A stretch of 64,000 nucleotides of DNA from Succinivibrio dextrinosolvens. GTDB lineage: Bacteria > Pseudomonadota > Gammaproteobacteria > Enterobacterales > Succinivibrionaceae. The position numbers and the translations under genes are program-made. The notes under the pieces are model-generated. The model was not told where the DNA came from. It was given only the letters and a program-made list of their open reading frames with translations, and ran no database searches. This document shows positions 17,990-29,308 of the stretch, in pieces; positions within the stretch are counted from its first letter, which is position 1, and every line of letters begins with the position of its first letter. Where the stretch lies: the NCBI RefSeq assembly GCF_011065405.1, contig NZ_CP047056.1, positions 3,404,546 to 3,468,545 of the forward strand, read 5' to 3'.

Positions 17990-19813
17990 ATGAGTAAAAA
18001 AGAATCACAACGACTTGATATTGTTTCTTCAAAACCTAATTATTCTTCAATAGAAGGCTTTAAAAGATTCTGGCCATTCCTAAAACCAGTTTTCTTCTGG
18101 CTGGTATTAGGTGTTCTTCTGACTATCCCTGTGGGAGGTCTTGATGCTGCTGTTGCATCCTTCCTAAAACCATTTATGGACAATGTAATGGTTGAAAAGG
18201 ACACTGAATTTGCAAAGCAGGTTCCTTACATCATCGTCGGTTTTACCATTGTCCAGGGTATCTGTATTTATGCCTCAAATCTGGTTAATACCTATGTGGG
18301 TACCAGAATCTCTACCAATTTAAAGAAGACTCTGTATAAGAAACTTCTTAATGCTGATATTTCCTTTTTTGACAAGAATACCTCCGGTATTGTGATGACC
18401 CGTTTTGCAGGTGATGCTGATACTGCTACCAATGGTTTAGTATCCAATGCCAAGCTTTTCCTATCCAAGTTCTGGTCCTCAGTCGGTCTAGTCTGTGTTC
18501 TACTTTACAATTCCTGGCAGCTTTCCTTTATTGCTGTTGGTGTACTGATATTCCTATTTATTCCAATCAGTATTGTCAGAAAAAAGGTATCAAAGAGCAT
18601 TGCCAGGTCTGTTAAATCCGGAACCCAGCTATCTACCCGTTATGTAGAAACCTATTCAGGTATTAAGATCATCAAGTCCTTTAATCTGCAGAAGACTCTT
18701 TTTGATAAATTCAATGTCAATGTGGAAGAGCTTTTCAAGATCACCATGAAGATGACCCGTGATACCAACTGGCTAGGTCCTATCATGCACATCGTGACCG
18801 CAGTAGGTGTTGCCGGTGTGCTTTATTACGGTCTGCATCTGATTACCACCGGTGTAATCACCTCTGGTACCTTTGTGGCCTTTATTGCTGCACTTATTAT
18901 GCTTTATACTCCAATCAAGAGTATCGGTAACAACTATGTCGGTCTTCAAACTTCAATGCTAGCTTTAGAACGTATCTATGCTGTACTTGATATCTACAGT
19001 GTTGAAGAGCAGGAAAAGGATAATCAGAAGAGCTTAAAGGGAGTCAACAAATCCATCCGCTTTGAGCATGTGAACTTCTCATACGATGGACACAGAAAGA
19101 TTCTAAAGGATATCTCCTTTGAAGTTCCTGTAGGCTCTAAGGTTGCACTTGTCGGTAACTCCGGTGGCGGTAAATCAACCATAACATCACTTATTCCAAG
19201 ACTTTATGAACTGGATTCTGGAAAAGTCCTGATTGATGATACCGATATCAATGAATACTCAATCTCCTCCTTAAGAGAGAATATTTCCATGGTCTTTCAG
19301 GATAACTTCCTCTTTGACGGAACTGTCCGTGAGAACCTGATGTACGGTAATGAAAACGCTTCTCAGGAGCAGATTGATTTTGCTGTTAAATCAGCCTTTT
19401 TAGATGAGTTTATCAGCAAGCTGCCTCATGGTCTTGATACCTTAATCGGTGAAAGAGGTCTGCTGTTATCCGGTGGTCAGAAACAGCGTCTGGCAATTGC
19501 CCGTGCAATTTTAAAGAATGCTCCTGTAGTAATTCTGGATGAGGCAACCTCCGCTCTTGATAACAAGTCAGAGAAAGTGGTACAGAGAGCTCTGGACAAA
19601 CTTATGGAAGGCAGAACCACCATTGTTATTGCCCACAGACTTTCAACCATCATGGATGCTGATAAGATCCTGGTTATCAATGACGGCAGACTGGTTGAAG
19701 AGGGAACTCATGCAGAACTACTAGAAAAGCAGGGCGCTTACTCCGTTCTGTACAATTCTCAGTTTGTAAACAAGTTTTCAGAAAAATATAATAATACAGA
19801 ATCATCAAAATAA
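17990..19813 (+). CDS. msbA: MsbA-like lipid/polysaccharide ABC exporter
   Basis: A 607-residue half-transporter with membrane domain and ATPase fused. Six helices span residues ~30-330. The nucleotide-binding domain shows Walker A GNSGGGKST (~residue 390), the signature LLSGGQKQR, Walker B VVILDEATSALD and the H-loop IAHRLST. Overall it resembles MsbA, the lipid A-core flippase. Its place directly before rfbA could mean export of a lipid-linked glycan instead. Codon use and GC are those of core genes, unlike the AT-rich block before it. Confidence 0.82.
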   Translation: MSKKESQRLDIVSSKPNYSSIEGFKRFWPFLKPVFFWLVLGVLLTIPVGGLDAAVASFLKPFMDNVMVEKDTEFAKQVPYIIVGFTIVQGICIYASNLVNTYVGTRISTNLKKTLYKKLLNADISFFDKNTSGIVMTRFAGDADTATNGLVSNAKLFLSKFWSSVGLVCVLLYNSWQLSFIAVGVLIFLFIPISIVRKKVSKSIARSVKSGTQLSTRYVETYSGIKIIKSFNLQKTLFDKFNVNVEELFKITMKMTRDTNWLGPIMHIVTAVGVAGVLYYGLHLITTGVITSGTFVAFIAALIMLYTPIKSIGNNYVGLQTSMLALERIYAVLDIYSVEEQEKDNQKSLKGVNKSIRFEHVNFSYDGHRKILKDISFEVPVGSKVALVGNSGGGKSTITSLIPRLYELDSGKVLIDDTDINEYSISSLRENISMVFQDNFLFDGTVRENLMYGNENASQEQIDFAVKSAFLDEFISKLPHGLDTLIGERGLLLSGGQKQRLAIARAILKNAPVVILDEATSALDNKSEKVVQRALDKLMEGRTTIVIAHRLSTIMDADKILVINDGRLVEEGTHAELLEKQGAYSVLYNSQFVNKFSEKYNNTESSK

Positions 19814-19822
19814 GGATTGTTT

Positions 19823-20716
19823 ATGAAAGGAATATTACTTGCAGGCGGAAGCGGAACCAGACTATACCCACTTACAAAGACTATGTCAAAGCAGCTTCTG
19901 CCGGTGTATGACAAGCCTATGATCTACTATCCGCTGTCAACCCTGATGCTCTTTGGCATCAAGGATATTCTCATCATATCCACTCCAAGAGATATTCCTA
20001 ACATTCAGAATCTGTTAGGTGATGGTCACAAGCTGGGATTAAATCTTCAGTACAAGATTCAGGAAGAGCCAAACGGAATTGCTCAGGCCTTTATCCTAGG
20101 TGAGGAGTTCTTGGATGATTCAAAAGAGGATGTATGCCTTATCTTAGGAGACAACATCTTCTACATGGGAACTCAGTTTGGAGAATTCTCAGAACAGGTT
20201 AAGGCAAATCAGGGAAAGAATGCTACAATATTCGCTTTCCACGTTAATGATCCTGAGCGTTTTGGTGTGGTTGAGTTTGATGAGCACTACAAGGCTGTAT
20301 CCATTGAGGAGAAGCCTTTGAAACCTAAATCAAACTATGCCTCAGTCGGTTTATATTTCTATCCTGGTGATGTGGTAGCTAAAGCCAAGACCTTAAAGCC
20401 ATCTGCCCGTGGGGAGTATGAGATCACCGATCTTAACAATCTGTACTTAAAGGAAAACCGTTTAAGCGTGGTTCCTATGAGACGAGGCAATGCCTGGCTT
20501 GATGCTGGAACTCCGGATTCACTTATGGATTCAGGCAACTTCGTGCAGATTATTGAGCAGAGACAGGGACTTAAGATAGCCTGTCTTGAGGAGATTGCCT
20601 ACAACATGGGCTATATTGATGATGATGGAATGCAGTCTCTGATTGATGAACTTAAGAAAGGAACCTATAAAGATTATTTAATAAAGGTATTAGAGGAAAA
20701 GCATGAACTTTATTAA
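19823..20716 (+). CDS. rfbA: Glucose-1-phosphate thymidylyltransferase
   Basis: 297 residues from the ATG at 19823, which has AAGG 8 bp upstream. It makes dTDP-glucose from dTTP and glucose-1-phosphate. The nucleotide-binding LLAGGSGTRLYPLT at the N-terminus, KQLLPVYDKPMIYYPL, and LGDNIFY are diagnostic of RmlA. It follows the transporter by 9 bp and overlaps rfbC by 14 bp. Confidence 0.96.
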   Translation: MKGILLAGGSGTRLYPLTKTMSKQLLPVYDKPMIYYPLSTLMLFGIKDILIISTPRDIPNIQNLLGDGHKLGLNLQYKIQEEPNGIAQAFILGEEFLDDSKEDVCLILGDNIFYMGTQFGEFSEQVKANQGKNATIFAFHVNDPERFGVVEFDEHYKAVSIEEKPLKPKSNYASVGLYFYPGDVVAKAKTLKPSARGEYEITDLNNLYLKENRLSVVPMRRGNAWLDAGTPDSLMDSGNFVQIIEQRQGLKIACLEEIAYNMGYIDDDGMQSLIDELKKGTYKDYLIKVLEEKHELY

Positions 20717-21254
20717 AACTGCCATTGATGGAGTAGTAATTGTTGAGCCAAAGGTATTTAATGATGCCCGAGGCTATTTTTATGAAAGCTACAATGAAAA
20801 CGACTTCAAGGTCAATGGCATAGACTGCAGATTTGTACAGGACAATCAGTCAAAATCATCCTATGGTGTAATTCGTGGCCTTCATTGTCAGACCGGTGAG
20901 TTCTGTCAGGCAAAGCTGGTTAGAGTTCTTTCTGGTAAGGTTTTAGATGTAGCTGTAGATGTCAGAGCTGGTTCAAAGACCTTTGGGCAGTATGTGGCAG
21001 TAGAGCTTTCAGATGAGAACCATCGTCAGCTCTTTATTCCTCGTGGTTTCCTGCATGGCTTCAGTGTACTTTCAGATACCGCTGTATTCTCCTACAAGGT
21101 AGATAACTTCTACAACAAGCTGTCAGAGTGGGGCATGAGATATGATGCACCTGAGTTTAAGATTGACTGGCAGGTACTTGCAGATAAGGTTATAACCTCA
21201 GAGAAGGACAGAATCGAGCATTCCTTAAAAGATGTACCAGCCTTTGCTCTGTAG
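20703..21254 (+). CDS. rfbC: dTDP-4-dehydrorhamnose 3,5-epimerase
   Basis: A 183-residue cupin enzyme. RFVQDNQSKSSYGVIRGLHCQ carries the catalytic His in GLHCQ, and FIPRGFLHGFSVLSD is the conserved second part of the active site. It starts within rfbA (14-bp overlap). It converts dTDP-4-keto-6-deoxyglucose to the L-lyxo form for L-rhamnose or related sugars. Confidence 0.95.
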   Translation: MNFIKTAIDGVVIVEPKVFNDARGYFYESYNENDFKVNGIDCRFVQDNQSKSSYGVIRGLHCQTGEFCQAKLVRVLSGKVLDVAVDVRAGSKTFGQYVAVELSDENHRQLFIPRGFLHGFSVLSDTAVFSYKVDNFYNKLSEWGMRYDAPEFKIDWQVLADKVITSEKDRIEHSLKDVPAFAL

Positions 21255-21315
21255 GCTCTAGACTCTGATAAAACGCTTAGACAAGTTTTCAAAATATAAA
21301 TCTGGATATAAAAAT

Positions 21316-22335
21316 ATGTCAAAATCAATTCTTGTAACCGGTGGCGCCGGTTTCATCGGTTCAAACTTTGTTCCATATTTCTGTAAGAAATACGCTGATT
21401 ACCATGTAATCAATCTTGATAAGCTTACCTATGCCGGTGATCTGTCAAATGTAAAAGAGTGTGAGCACGATGCAAACTACACCTTTGTACAGGGCGATAT
21501 CTGTGATGAGAAGCTGATTGAGGATTTATTCACCAGATACGAGATCAGAGGCGTAATCCACTTCGCTGCCGAGAGTCATGTAGACAATTCCATTAAAGGA
21601 CCTAAGGTTTTCATGGAAACCAATCTGATGGGAACCTTTACCTTAATTGAGACTGCAAGACGTCACTGGATGGATGCCCCTGGCAAGGTTAAGCCTGGCT
21701 ATGAGGAGGCAAGATTCCACCATATCTCAACTGATGAGGTATACGGTACCTTAGGTGAGAGCGGTTACTTCTCCGAGACCACTCCATATGCTCCTAACAG
21801 CCCATATTCATCCTCAAAGGCTGGTTCTGACTTTATTGTAAGAGCCTATCATCATACCTACGGTATGAATGTAACCACTTCAAACTGCTCAAACAACTAC
21901 GGTCCTAAGCAGAATCACGAGAAGCTCATTCCTCATATTATTGAGAATGCCTTGAATCTTAAGCCTCTGCCTGTATATGGAAAGGGTCTTAATGTCCGTG
22001 ACTGGCTGTATGTTTTAGATCACTGCAAGGCAATTGATTTAATCTTCCACAAGGGTAAAGCAGGTGAGACCTACAACATCGGCGGTCATAACGAGAGAAA
22101 CAATATCACCATCGTTAACACCATCTGTTCAATTCTGGATGAGAAGTCTCCTCGTAAGGATGGCAAGTCATATTCAGAGCTGATTACCTTTGTTCAGGAC
22201 AGAGCCGGACATGATTTACGTTATGCTATTGATCCTACCAAGATTGTAAATGAGCTGGGATGGAAGGCTGATGAGACTTTTGATACCGGTATTATCAAGA
22301 CGGTTGAGTGGTATCTGAATAAGTTCAAGTTTTAG
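21316..22335 (+). CDS. rfbB: dTDP-glucose 4,6-dehydratase
   Basis: A 339-residue extended short-chain dehydrogenase. The NAD-binding GGAGFIGSNF is at residues 9-18, HFAAESHVDNS follows, the catalytic region is STDEVYG, and YSSSKAGSD carries the YxxxK dyad. It catalyses the second step of dTDP-rhamnose synthesis. A 61-bp gap separates it from rfbC. No rfbD (dTDP-4-dehydrorhamnose reductase) follows it or occurs elsewhere in the window. Confidence 0.96.
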   Translation: MSKSILVTGGAGFIGSNFVPYFCKKYADYHVINLDKLTYAGDLSNVKECEHDANYTFVQGDICDEKLIEDLFTRYEIRGVIHFAAESHVDNSIKGPKVFMETNLMGTFTLIETARRHWMDAPGKVKPGYEEARFHHISTDEVYGTLGESGYFSETTPYAPNSPYSSSKAGSDFIVRAYHHTYGMNVTTSNCSNNYGPKQNHEKLIPHIIENALNLKPLPVYGKGLNVRDWLYVLDHCKAIDLIFHKGKAGETYNIGGHNERNNITIVNTICSILDEKSPRKDGKSYSELITFVQDRAGHDLRYAIDPTKIVNELGWKADETFDTGIIKTVEWYLNKFKF

Positions 22336-22410
22336 TTGCTCTGTTAACTCGTTTGATTGGTAACTCTTAATATAAGTTCATCCCTTTATTTTCGTTAGGA
22401 TCATATCTCT

Positions 22411-23193
22411 ATGTTCTCAATTATTATTCCAACCTTACTTAAAGATATTGAAGTTTTAAATAAACTTTTATCTCAGTTAAATGAAGATAGTACTGTTGGA
22501 GAAATTATTATTATTGATAACTCATGCTCTTCATTTAAAACAGAGTATTCTAAAGTTAAGGTTCATGTTCCTAAAGATAACCTGTTTGTAAATCCTGCCT
22601 GGAATCTTGGTATAAAGTTAAGTTCACCTGAATTTAAGTACTTCGGAATTTTAAACGACGATATAATTTTTCAGAAGAATCTTTTTGAACAGGTGCACTC
22701 TTTTCTTGAGTCATCCTCAGATGAGGTTGGTTTATTGGGGATAGATTGTGTTGCCAATACTCCAAAAGCACAGTTTGATTCTTATCCTGAGAATAGAAAT
22801 GTTGAGATTGTTGAAACTCCAAAGTTGGAAGGGTTCTTTGGTTCCGCATTCTTTGGAAATAAAAAGAATTATTTTGAAATTCCTGATGAAATGAAGGTGT
22901 TCTACGGTGATCACTTCTTATTTACCAGAAATATTCAGTCGGGACATAAGAATTACAAGATTTCTAATATTGGAGTTAAACATTTGGAATCTCTGTCATC
23001 TCACAGCTCTCCTTTTATTGCTAAAATGTTTAAAAAGGACAGAAAGATTTGTATTAAGCATAATGGAGTAGAACATCAGCATTTAAGCCTGCTACAGAGA
23101 ATATTCTCAATAACAACTTATCATAATCATTATGTACTTTGTTTTTTAGGCTTGAAGATGAAGTTTAAGATTAAGATGAGGAAATCTGAATAG
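22411..23193 (+). CDS. GT2-family glycosyltransferase
   Basis: A 260-residue inverting GT-A enzyme. It begins MFSIIIPTLLKDIEVLNKLL, with EIIIIDNS and the metal-binding LNDDIIF near residue 85. The C-terminal CFLGLKMKFKIK resembles the FLGIKFHFK element found at the N-terminus of the protein at 15518. It is the last gene before the first 15.6-kb repeat, whose IS4 end begins 17 bp after its stop. Confidence 0.78.
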   Translation: MFSIIIPTLLKDIEVLNKLLSQLNEDSTVGEIIIIDNSCSSFKTEYSKVKVHVPKDNLFVNPAWNLGIKLSSPEFKYFGILNDDIIFQKNLFEQVHSFLESSSDEVGLLGIDCVANTPKAQFDSYPENRNVEIVETPKLEGFFGSAFFGNKKNYFEIPDEMKVFYGDHFLFTRNIQSGHKNYKISNIGVKHLESLSSHSSPFIAKMFKKDRKICIKHNGVEHQHLSLLQRIFSITTYHNHYVLCFLGLKMKFKIKMRKSE

Positions 23194-23209
23194 ATATAGA
23201 ATTATTTGT

Positions 23210-24935
23210 CATACCTAGGATCTTAAGAAATTTATTCTAGGTTCCGCATAAATTAAAGGATAAGCAACTGTTACAAGTTGCGATCCGTTGCTGAATTAGT
23301 TCAGCATAAAAAGTTCTTTAAAAATTTGGTATATAGATCAGTCTGTTAATAAACCATGCAATCGTTTACTCTGAGAGATTGACGATGTTTTTATCCGAAA
23401 AACTGGATTTTTGAAAATGGAATGAAATCTTGTTGATTTGAAAGGAATTAATTGATTTATGGTTTTCTGTTTAATATAATTAATGTGTTCAAAATCAAAT
23501 AATTAAACAAGAAAACCATGGAGCAATTATCTCTATTTTTATCAACTCTGTCAAACGATTTTCAAACCTATAAAACTAATCTGATTGATCTTCTGTCAAA
23601 GAATCATATTTCAAAACTGTCATACGATACTAAAGCTTGTGTTAGAAACCGTAAGTTTTCGGTTGCAGATTATCTGCTTGGTGCTTTAACTATGATGAGT
23701 AGTTCAATCAGTGAGCCTGAGTTTACTCTGAATTCTTTTCATATGAACTATAACAGTCATCTCGGTGATGATTTTAAGATGACTCATAAATGCATTCACA
23801 AGCAGCTGGATTCTGAAGAAAGCCTAACTCTTGTTAAAGCTTTAGTGGTTTAGGTTATGACTCTTATAAACAGAGATTGGCAAATCAGATTAGAGCTCAT
23901 TTGATAGAGTCTTTAAAGGACTTACTTTCTCTTTTGAAGGTTAAGGACATTGTTCTTATTGATGGCACAGAACTGGACTTACGTAATTCCTGCGCAGATA
24001 ACTTTGAGAGCAAAGGAAAAGGCAGAGACCGACTTGACGGTTCCTCCGCGAGACCAGGCTCAAGCTCCATGTTGCATACTCTCTTTGTAAACAAAGCTTT
24101 ATTTGTGTTGAGGTATCTGAAGCTGTTGCCTCTGAAAGAGACAGAGTCTATCAGGAATACCAGCAGGACTGTCTGGTTATTGCTGATAGAGGTTACATCG
24201 ATGAAGAGCTTGAACAGACTCTTATAAAAGCAGGGGCTCAGTTTCTTATTAAAGGCAGAGCGAATACCAACGGAACCATCATTGATGCTTATGCCGATGA
24301 CGGTTCAAGAATGAGGCAGTACATTGGTAAAAAGCTTAAAGATATCCCTCACAAGATGAATGTTGATGTAACTATCAGAACCTCAAAGGGGAATACTTTA
24401 AGGATTATTCGTCGCTACAATCCTAATGGGAAGAACAGAGATAAAATCTCTGTTCTGCGAACAAGTGTCCATCGCAAGATTGCAGGAGCTAAACAGCTTT
24501 ACCTTCTGTACAGAATCCGCTGGAACATTGAACTGTTCAACAAAGCAGCAAAGAGTGGCTGTAACCTTAAGAGCATTAACTCAAGTAAGAAGAACATCAT
24601 TCTTATTTTTATCCTGCTGTCATTACTGGTTTCGCTTATAAAGACATATTGCGCAGCCAAGACAATGATAAAGCATAAGATTGATGATTTGTCCTTACTT
24701 AAAGTCCATACATACAATGTCCTATACGAAAAGCTTTTATTTGCCTTTGCATATAGAAACAGATCAACTATATATCAAGTTTTTAAAGAACTTCTCGGTG
24801 AGATAGCTCTGTGCTGTAAACGCTCAAAGCCATCTCAGCGAGATCGATTGTTAATTAAAGATCTGCCATTACTTTTGTGGCAGATCGTGAACCAACCAGG
24901 CTTTAAAAGAAAAAGCTCTTAAGGACCTGGGTATG
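23210..24935 (+). mobile_element. IS4-type insertion sequence, copy 1
   Basis: A 1,726-bp element with imperfect terminal inverted repeats. CATACCTAGGATCTTAAG on the left matches CATACCCAGGTCCTTAAG read inward from the right end. It holds one disrupted transposase gene. Flanks here (ATTATTTGT on the left, ATTTAAATT on the right) do not form a direct repeat. In copy 2 the left flank ATTTAAATA nearly matches the right flank, so copy 2 is more likely the original insertion site. Confidence 0.85.
23518..24922 (+). pseudogene. IS4-family transposase, two frameshifts (copy 1)
   Basis: Three frame segments make up one transposase. The first (23518-23853) ends at a TAG created where one T seems missing from 23849-23851 (restored: KALVVLGYDSYKQRLANQ). 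The second carries the first catalytic Asp in VLIDGTELDLRNS and breaks near 24057, where one base would give ARPGLKLHVAYSLC. The third contains VIADRGYIDEE (second Asp) and the Y-x2-R-x3-E-x6-K signature YRIRWNIELFNKAAK. Both lesions occur in both repeat copies, so they predate the duplication or are systematic base-calling errors. Confidence 0.85.
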
Positions 24936-25103
24936 ATTTAAATTAGACTAATAACCCCAATATTTATTGGAAAAGGTTGTTATTATATGTTTTATCTTTA
25001 GAATATGAGTTGTAATTGAATACAGAGCATAAAAGTGTGCGACTGGCTCTTAATAGTATAATCTTTCACGATCTCATTTACTGTCTTTTTTTGATATAGT
25101 TTT

Positions 25104-26278
25104 ATGTATAATTTTTTTTCAAAATGTTGTTATCCAAATATTGTTAACTTTTTATTTTATTTATATTTTTTAGCTATAATTATGCCTAGACTGTTTTTAA
25201 TAAATGGGCAAGAAATAAAAGTTTCATATTTTTTATTTTCTTTTTTTTGTTTACTTCTTGTAAAAAGAAGAAATATTTTTTATCCTTCTAAGCTTCTCGT
25301 TTTTTTCTTTATTTTTGTATGTACATATTCTTTTTTATTATCTTTTATATATTATGACTCGTTTGGGTTTAGTGATCATTTTTTTCATTGGGTATATGGA
25401 GCGGGCGTTGTTATAATTGTTTTTAACTTGTTCCCTTTTTCAACAGAAAGAGATATTTCATTATTTTTTCAGAAGATTTGGTTTATTCTTTTTCTTTGTA
25501 TTTTATTTAATAACTGTAATCAGCTTGATAGTATCACTAATTATTTAAAAAATAATTTAAATCATCCTTCTTTAACGACTCTTGTTGTTGGAGGGGTTAA
25601 TTCTGAATCTATTTTTTTAGGTTTATTTTGTGCTTCTTTCGTTTATACACGAATTCGTTGGTTTATTCTATTTTTATCTTTGGCTGTTTCTGTTTTTTAT
25701 TCATCAAGAGCAGGTGTAATTTCGGATTGTATAACATGTTTATTTTTTAATTTTTTTAAACAGAAACACTTAGTTAATAAAAAGTTTATTGTAATAATTA
25801 CGTTGTTTTCTATTATTTTATTGGTTGTTTTTTTTACTCTCATAAGTTATGCGGATACTTCTGGTAATTTTTTTTCTCGTTTTATAAGTCGCTTTTCTCG
25901 TATTGGTGAAGAGCCTGGTTCAATTGGACGTCTTAATATGTGGTCGTATATTCCTGAACTAATTTCAACTTATCCTTTTGGTGTTGGTTTGGGAAACTCG
26001 TTGTTAGCGCTAAAATCGATTTCTCATGATATGTACAGAGAATCCAATTTACATAATATTTATTTACAAATGATTGTTGACCTTGGGGTATTCTGCGGAT
26101 TATTATTTAATTGTTTAATTTTTATTTTCTTTATCATGAAGGAAGAAATATATTTTGTTCGCTCATAACTTTCTTTTTGTGTTCATATTTTTTATGGGAC
26201 TAATTCAATTTGCAGGAGGGGAATCATTTTTTTCTTTTTATAGGCCTTTATTTACTAAACAAATGTAGGAAAAACTAA
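25104..26278 (+). pseudogene. Wzy-like polymerase, copy 1, frameshifted C-terminus
   Basis: The same gene as 50261-51439, but the open frame ends at 26168 because one T is missing from the run near 26117. Three more T-run shortenings follow (near 26187, 26229 and 26236). The first 330 residues are unchanged except Asn to Ile at the substitution A25750/T. If real, the product loses its last two membrane helices. The lesions are of the type expected from homopolymer miscalls. Confidence 0.75.
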
Positions 26279-26320
26279 CCAATAGTTTATACTGATATTG
26301 TTTTATTTGAAATTTGTTTT

Positions 26321-27395
26321 ATGAAAAAAGCGATTATTCTCTGTAATACATATTATCAAATATTGGTCGCATTACAACTAAAGATAAAATTTTATAGAGA
26401 TGAATGTGTTATTATTCTTATCTCAGATCATTCTAAAAATACTTTAGATTTAACAAAAAAGATTAAAGAACTGAAAATCTTCACCGATGTTTTATTTATA
26501 GCTAATAAATCAAGATATGTTGGGGGCAATAGAAGTTTTACTTGCAAGATCTCAAATTTATTATTTGAAATTATTAGTAAAAACAATTACCTGATAATCT
26601 TATAAAGAATGTAGATGATTTTTATTTTTTAATTTGGATCTTTATACTCATTCGCTTTTTGCAACTTTGGTAAACACAAATCCAAATATAAAATGTATAA
26701 GATTTGAAGAAGGTATTCTCTCATATAATTTTCCGCTTTCTAGAAGAAAAAGTTCAATTTTGTTAGACTTTTTAAGAAAGTTTTTTCTACGTAAGCCTAT
26801 TCTTATAGATAGACTGAATGATTTTTACTGTTTTTTTCCTGAGCTATACGAAGGCAAATTAAGAGCCCATAAGATTCCTAAAATTGATACCAAGGAATTG
26901 AAGCCTATTATAGATAAATTATTTGACATTGATCTTAGTGTTTATAAATATAAATATATTTTTTTTACTTCTGTCTATGATTTTGATGTCCCAAAACCAA
27001 TTGGAGAATTTGAAGTTTTAAAAAAGATTAGAGATTTGGTTGGTAATGACAATCTTTTAGTAAAGGTTCATCCTCGCGATAGAAGGAATATTTATTCCAA
27101 GGAAGGATTTCATCTTGATCCAAATACAAGTGTGCCTTGGGAGGCAATTCTTATTTGTGCAAAAATAACAAGCTGCATTTTTTTAAGTGTGAATTCATCG
27201 TGTCTTTTTTCTTCAAAAATTATTAATAACTCAGCTGGTGTTTCTGCTTTTGTTTATCCTTTGTGCAATGTAGATAATGATCCAACCGCAATCGTAACAG
27301 TAAAAAATATTCAATACCTATTAAAGAATACGGTTTCTAATAATTGGGGAAAAATTAGTGTTGTTGAAAAGATAGAGGATGTTCTAACATTATAA
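26321..27395 (+). pseudogene. GT52/polysialyltransferase-like gene, copy 1, frameshifted
   Basis: The counterpart of 51482-52558. One A is missing from the run at 26579-26583 and one T from the run near 26620, so the frame breaks after residue ~88 and resumes as a 253-codon ORF from 26634. All functional motifs described for copy 2 lie in that second segment. Confidence 0.75.
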
Positions 27396-27465
27396 AATTA
27401 AGAAAAGTAATGGAGCAAATAATATTCGCTCTGTTGTAGAGGATTATTGATTAAAAGTTTCACAA

Positions 27466-27510
27466 GCCTCAGGACTATAGATCATTTCCCATTCTGAGGC
27501 GTTTTCTTTC
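27466..27510 (+). terminator. Terminator-like hairpin after the GT52-like gene (copy 1)
   Basis: GCCTCAG (27466-27472) pairs with CTGAGGC (27494-27500) across a 21-nt loop, followed by GTTTTCTTTC. It lies about 70 bp after the glycosyltransferase stop and before the IS66 tnpC, on the strand of the polysaccharide genes. The remainder of 27396-27609 holds no gene. Confidence 0.55.
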
Positions 27511-27609
27511 ATTCTACCCTTAAATTTCCCCAAAAATCTTCATTCTTCAGCAAGCAACTCAAAACTTATCTCAATTTCTATCAAAAATTGTAACTGCTCA
27601 GAACCACCC

Positions 27610-29147
27610 TTAAATTAAAACTTTCTCAGTTTCGCCTTTGAAGGCAAGAGCCAATGCTTCGAATGCATTTATGCCATGCTTCTTGGCGGTGCTGAGATAG
27701 GATGTAATCTTGAGGTAGGTCTGAGCTCCAGCCTTTGTACGAAAACATCCTGAAACCTTTGCTTTAGTCTTTACATTGCGTAAGTCTCTCTCCGCCTGAT
27801 TGTTATCAAATGGAACCAGGAAATTATGTATAAACAGACACACCGAATCCTTAAGCTTAATCAGCCTGTCTATTAAGGCTCTTTCCTTGCCTTTCTTCTT
27901 TTTTCCTCGTTTTTTAGGCTCTATCTTATCCGGTGGAGGACATTCCATATTGGCATAAGCCATGATTTCGTCATATTCTTTCCCAAGTACTTTTATAAGA
28001 TTCTCGCTTAACGTGGTTTTGCCTTGTTCTATAGCCTTTTCCTTGGCGGTTTTCATGGTTATAAGCAGAGTCTTGAATCTTTCTGTCCATAAATGAGTCG
28101 GATTATTCTCAATGTTGGCTATAAGTTCTCTTAACAGATGAGCGCAGCAGACAGCATGGAGAATATCTTTGAATTTCCAGTAGGCTCCCCAGCAGTCATG
28201 GACTGCGGTACCACCGATATTCTGAATTACTCCGTTATCTTCTATTCCTTCCTGTCCTCGTTTCTTATTGACGGTAAGGTAGGTGTATTTGGCATTGGAT
28301 GAGTTATGTACCCATTGTGTAGAGCCTTCGACTCTGACACCGGTTTCATCGAAGTTAACAACAGAAGAGCCAATCAGCAGTTCTTTGATTTTCTCTACTA
28401 TCGGTGTTACCTTTTGTCCGCATTTTCTACCATTGAACAGATAGTGCCTTCAGACAGAGTTACATTAAACATACCGTCAATGATAGTCTGAATTCTGTCT
28501 GTACTTACTGCACCAAAGGTGCTGAGAAGACCAGCCATTGCAGTAAAGGTATCTCCATACTGAACATAGGCTTTAACCTCTTCAGGGAATTCTCCTTTAA
28601 GTTTGCTTTCGCCACATGGACAGGCAACTGCCTTTAGACTCTGGTGCTCGATTACCTTTGTGGTTACAACCGCTTCAACAATAAATCTCTTTTCCCCGCA
28701 CTCAAATACCTTTCCGTTTGCAACGCATGAGGCAAAATGTGGACAGGTCATACATTTATTGGGATGATGTTTCTTTACCTCATCAGGCTTATGTGGTAGC
28801 TCCATGTTTGCTCCACTGTGTCCTTTCTGCCCACCAGGCTTCCTACCAGTTGGCTTTCTCAGACTTCTTGCTTTATTTGGCTTCTTATAACCGTCACTTG
28901 ATGGTGGTTTTGAACTGTTATGGGAATCCATATTTAACTGTCTGCGCAGGTCTTTTATGGTTTCCTGCAGATCGATGATGGTATTAGTCAAGCGCTCATT
29001 CTGCACCATAATACCTGTACTTGTTTCAAGCATAATGCTGAAAAGGAATGAAAGAGAATCAACGAGTACAGCAGTGTCACCTGAAGCTTTACTTTTAAGC
29101 TCCTTTGTTATCTGCTCAACCTGCTTTTTCAGTTCCTTTAAATCCAC
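27610..29147 (-). pseudogene. IS66-family transposase TnpC, copy 1, one frameshift
   Basis: A GTG start (29147..29145) opens a transposase of about 510 residues. It has an N-terminal coiled coil, the NSSKPPSSDGYKKPNKARS and GRKPGGQKGHSG linker, a zinc-binding region with Cys pairs (CMTCPHFASC, CPCGE), then the DDE domain: NFDETGVRVEG, VHDCWGAYWKF and NNQAERDLRNVK. The frame breaks at the T-run 28423-28426, which has one more T in copy 2. No tnpA/tnpB on this strand, as in the ISBst12-like solo-tnpC group. I could not fix its terminal repeats. Confidence 0.85.
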
Positions 29148-29308
29148 AGCAAATTCCCAATTGTTATTATTACTGATGTAATTATAACATCCTGAATTTC
29201 AGCACTTTTCGTCATAGAAATCGTAACAGTTGCCTATTAGGTACCTATTTTTTCAGTTGATAAAAAACTACACTTCAAGCAACGAAATTTGTTAAGGAGT
29301 GTATCACC

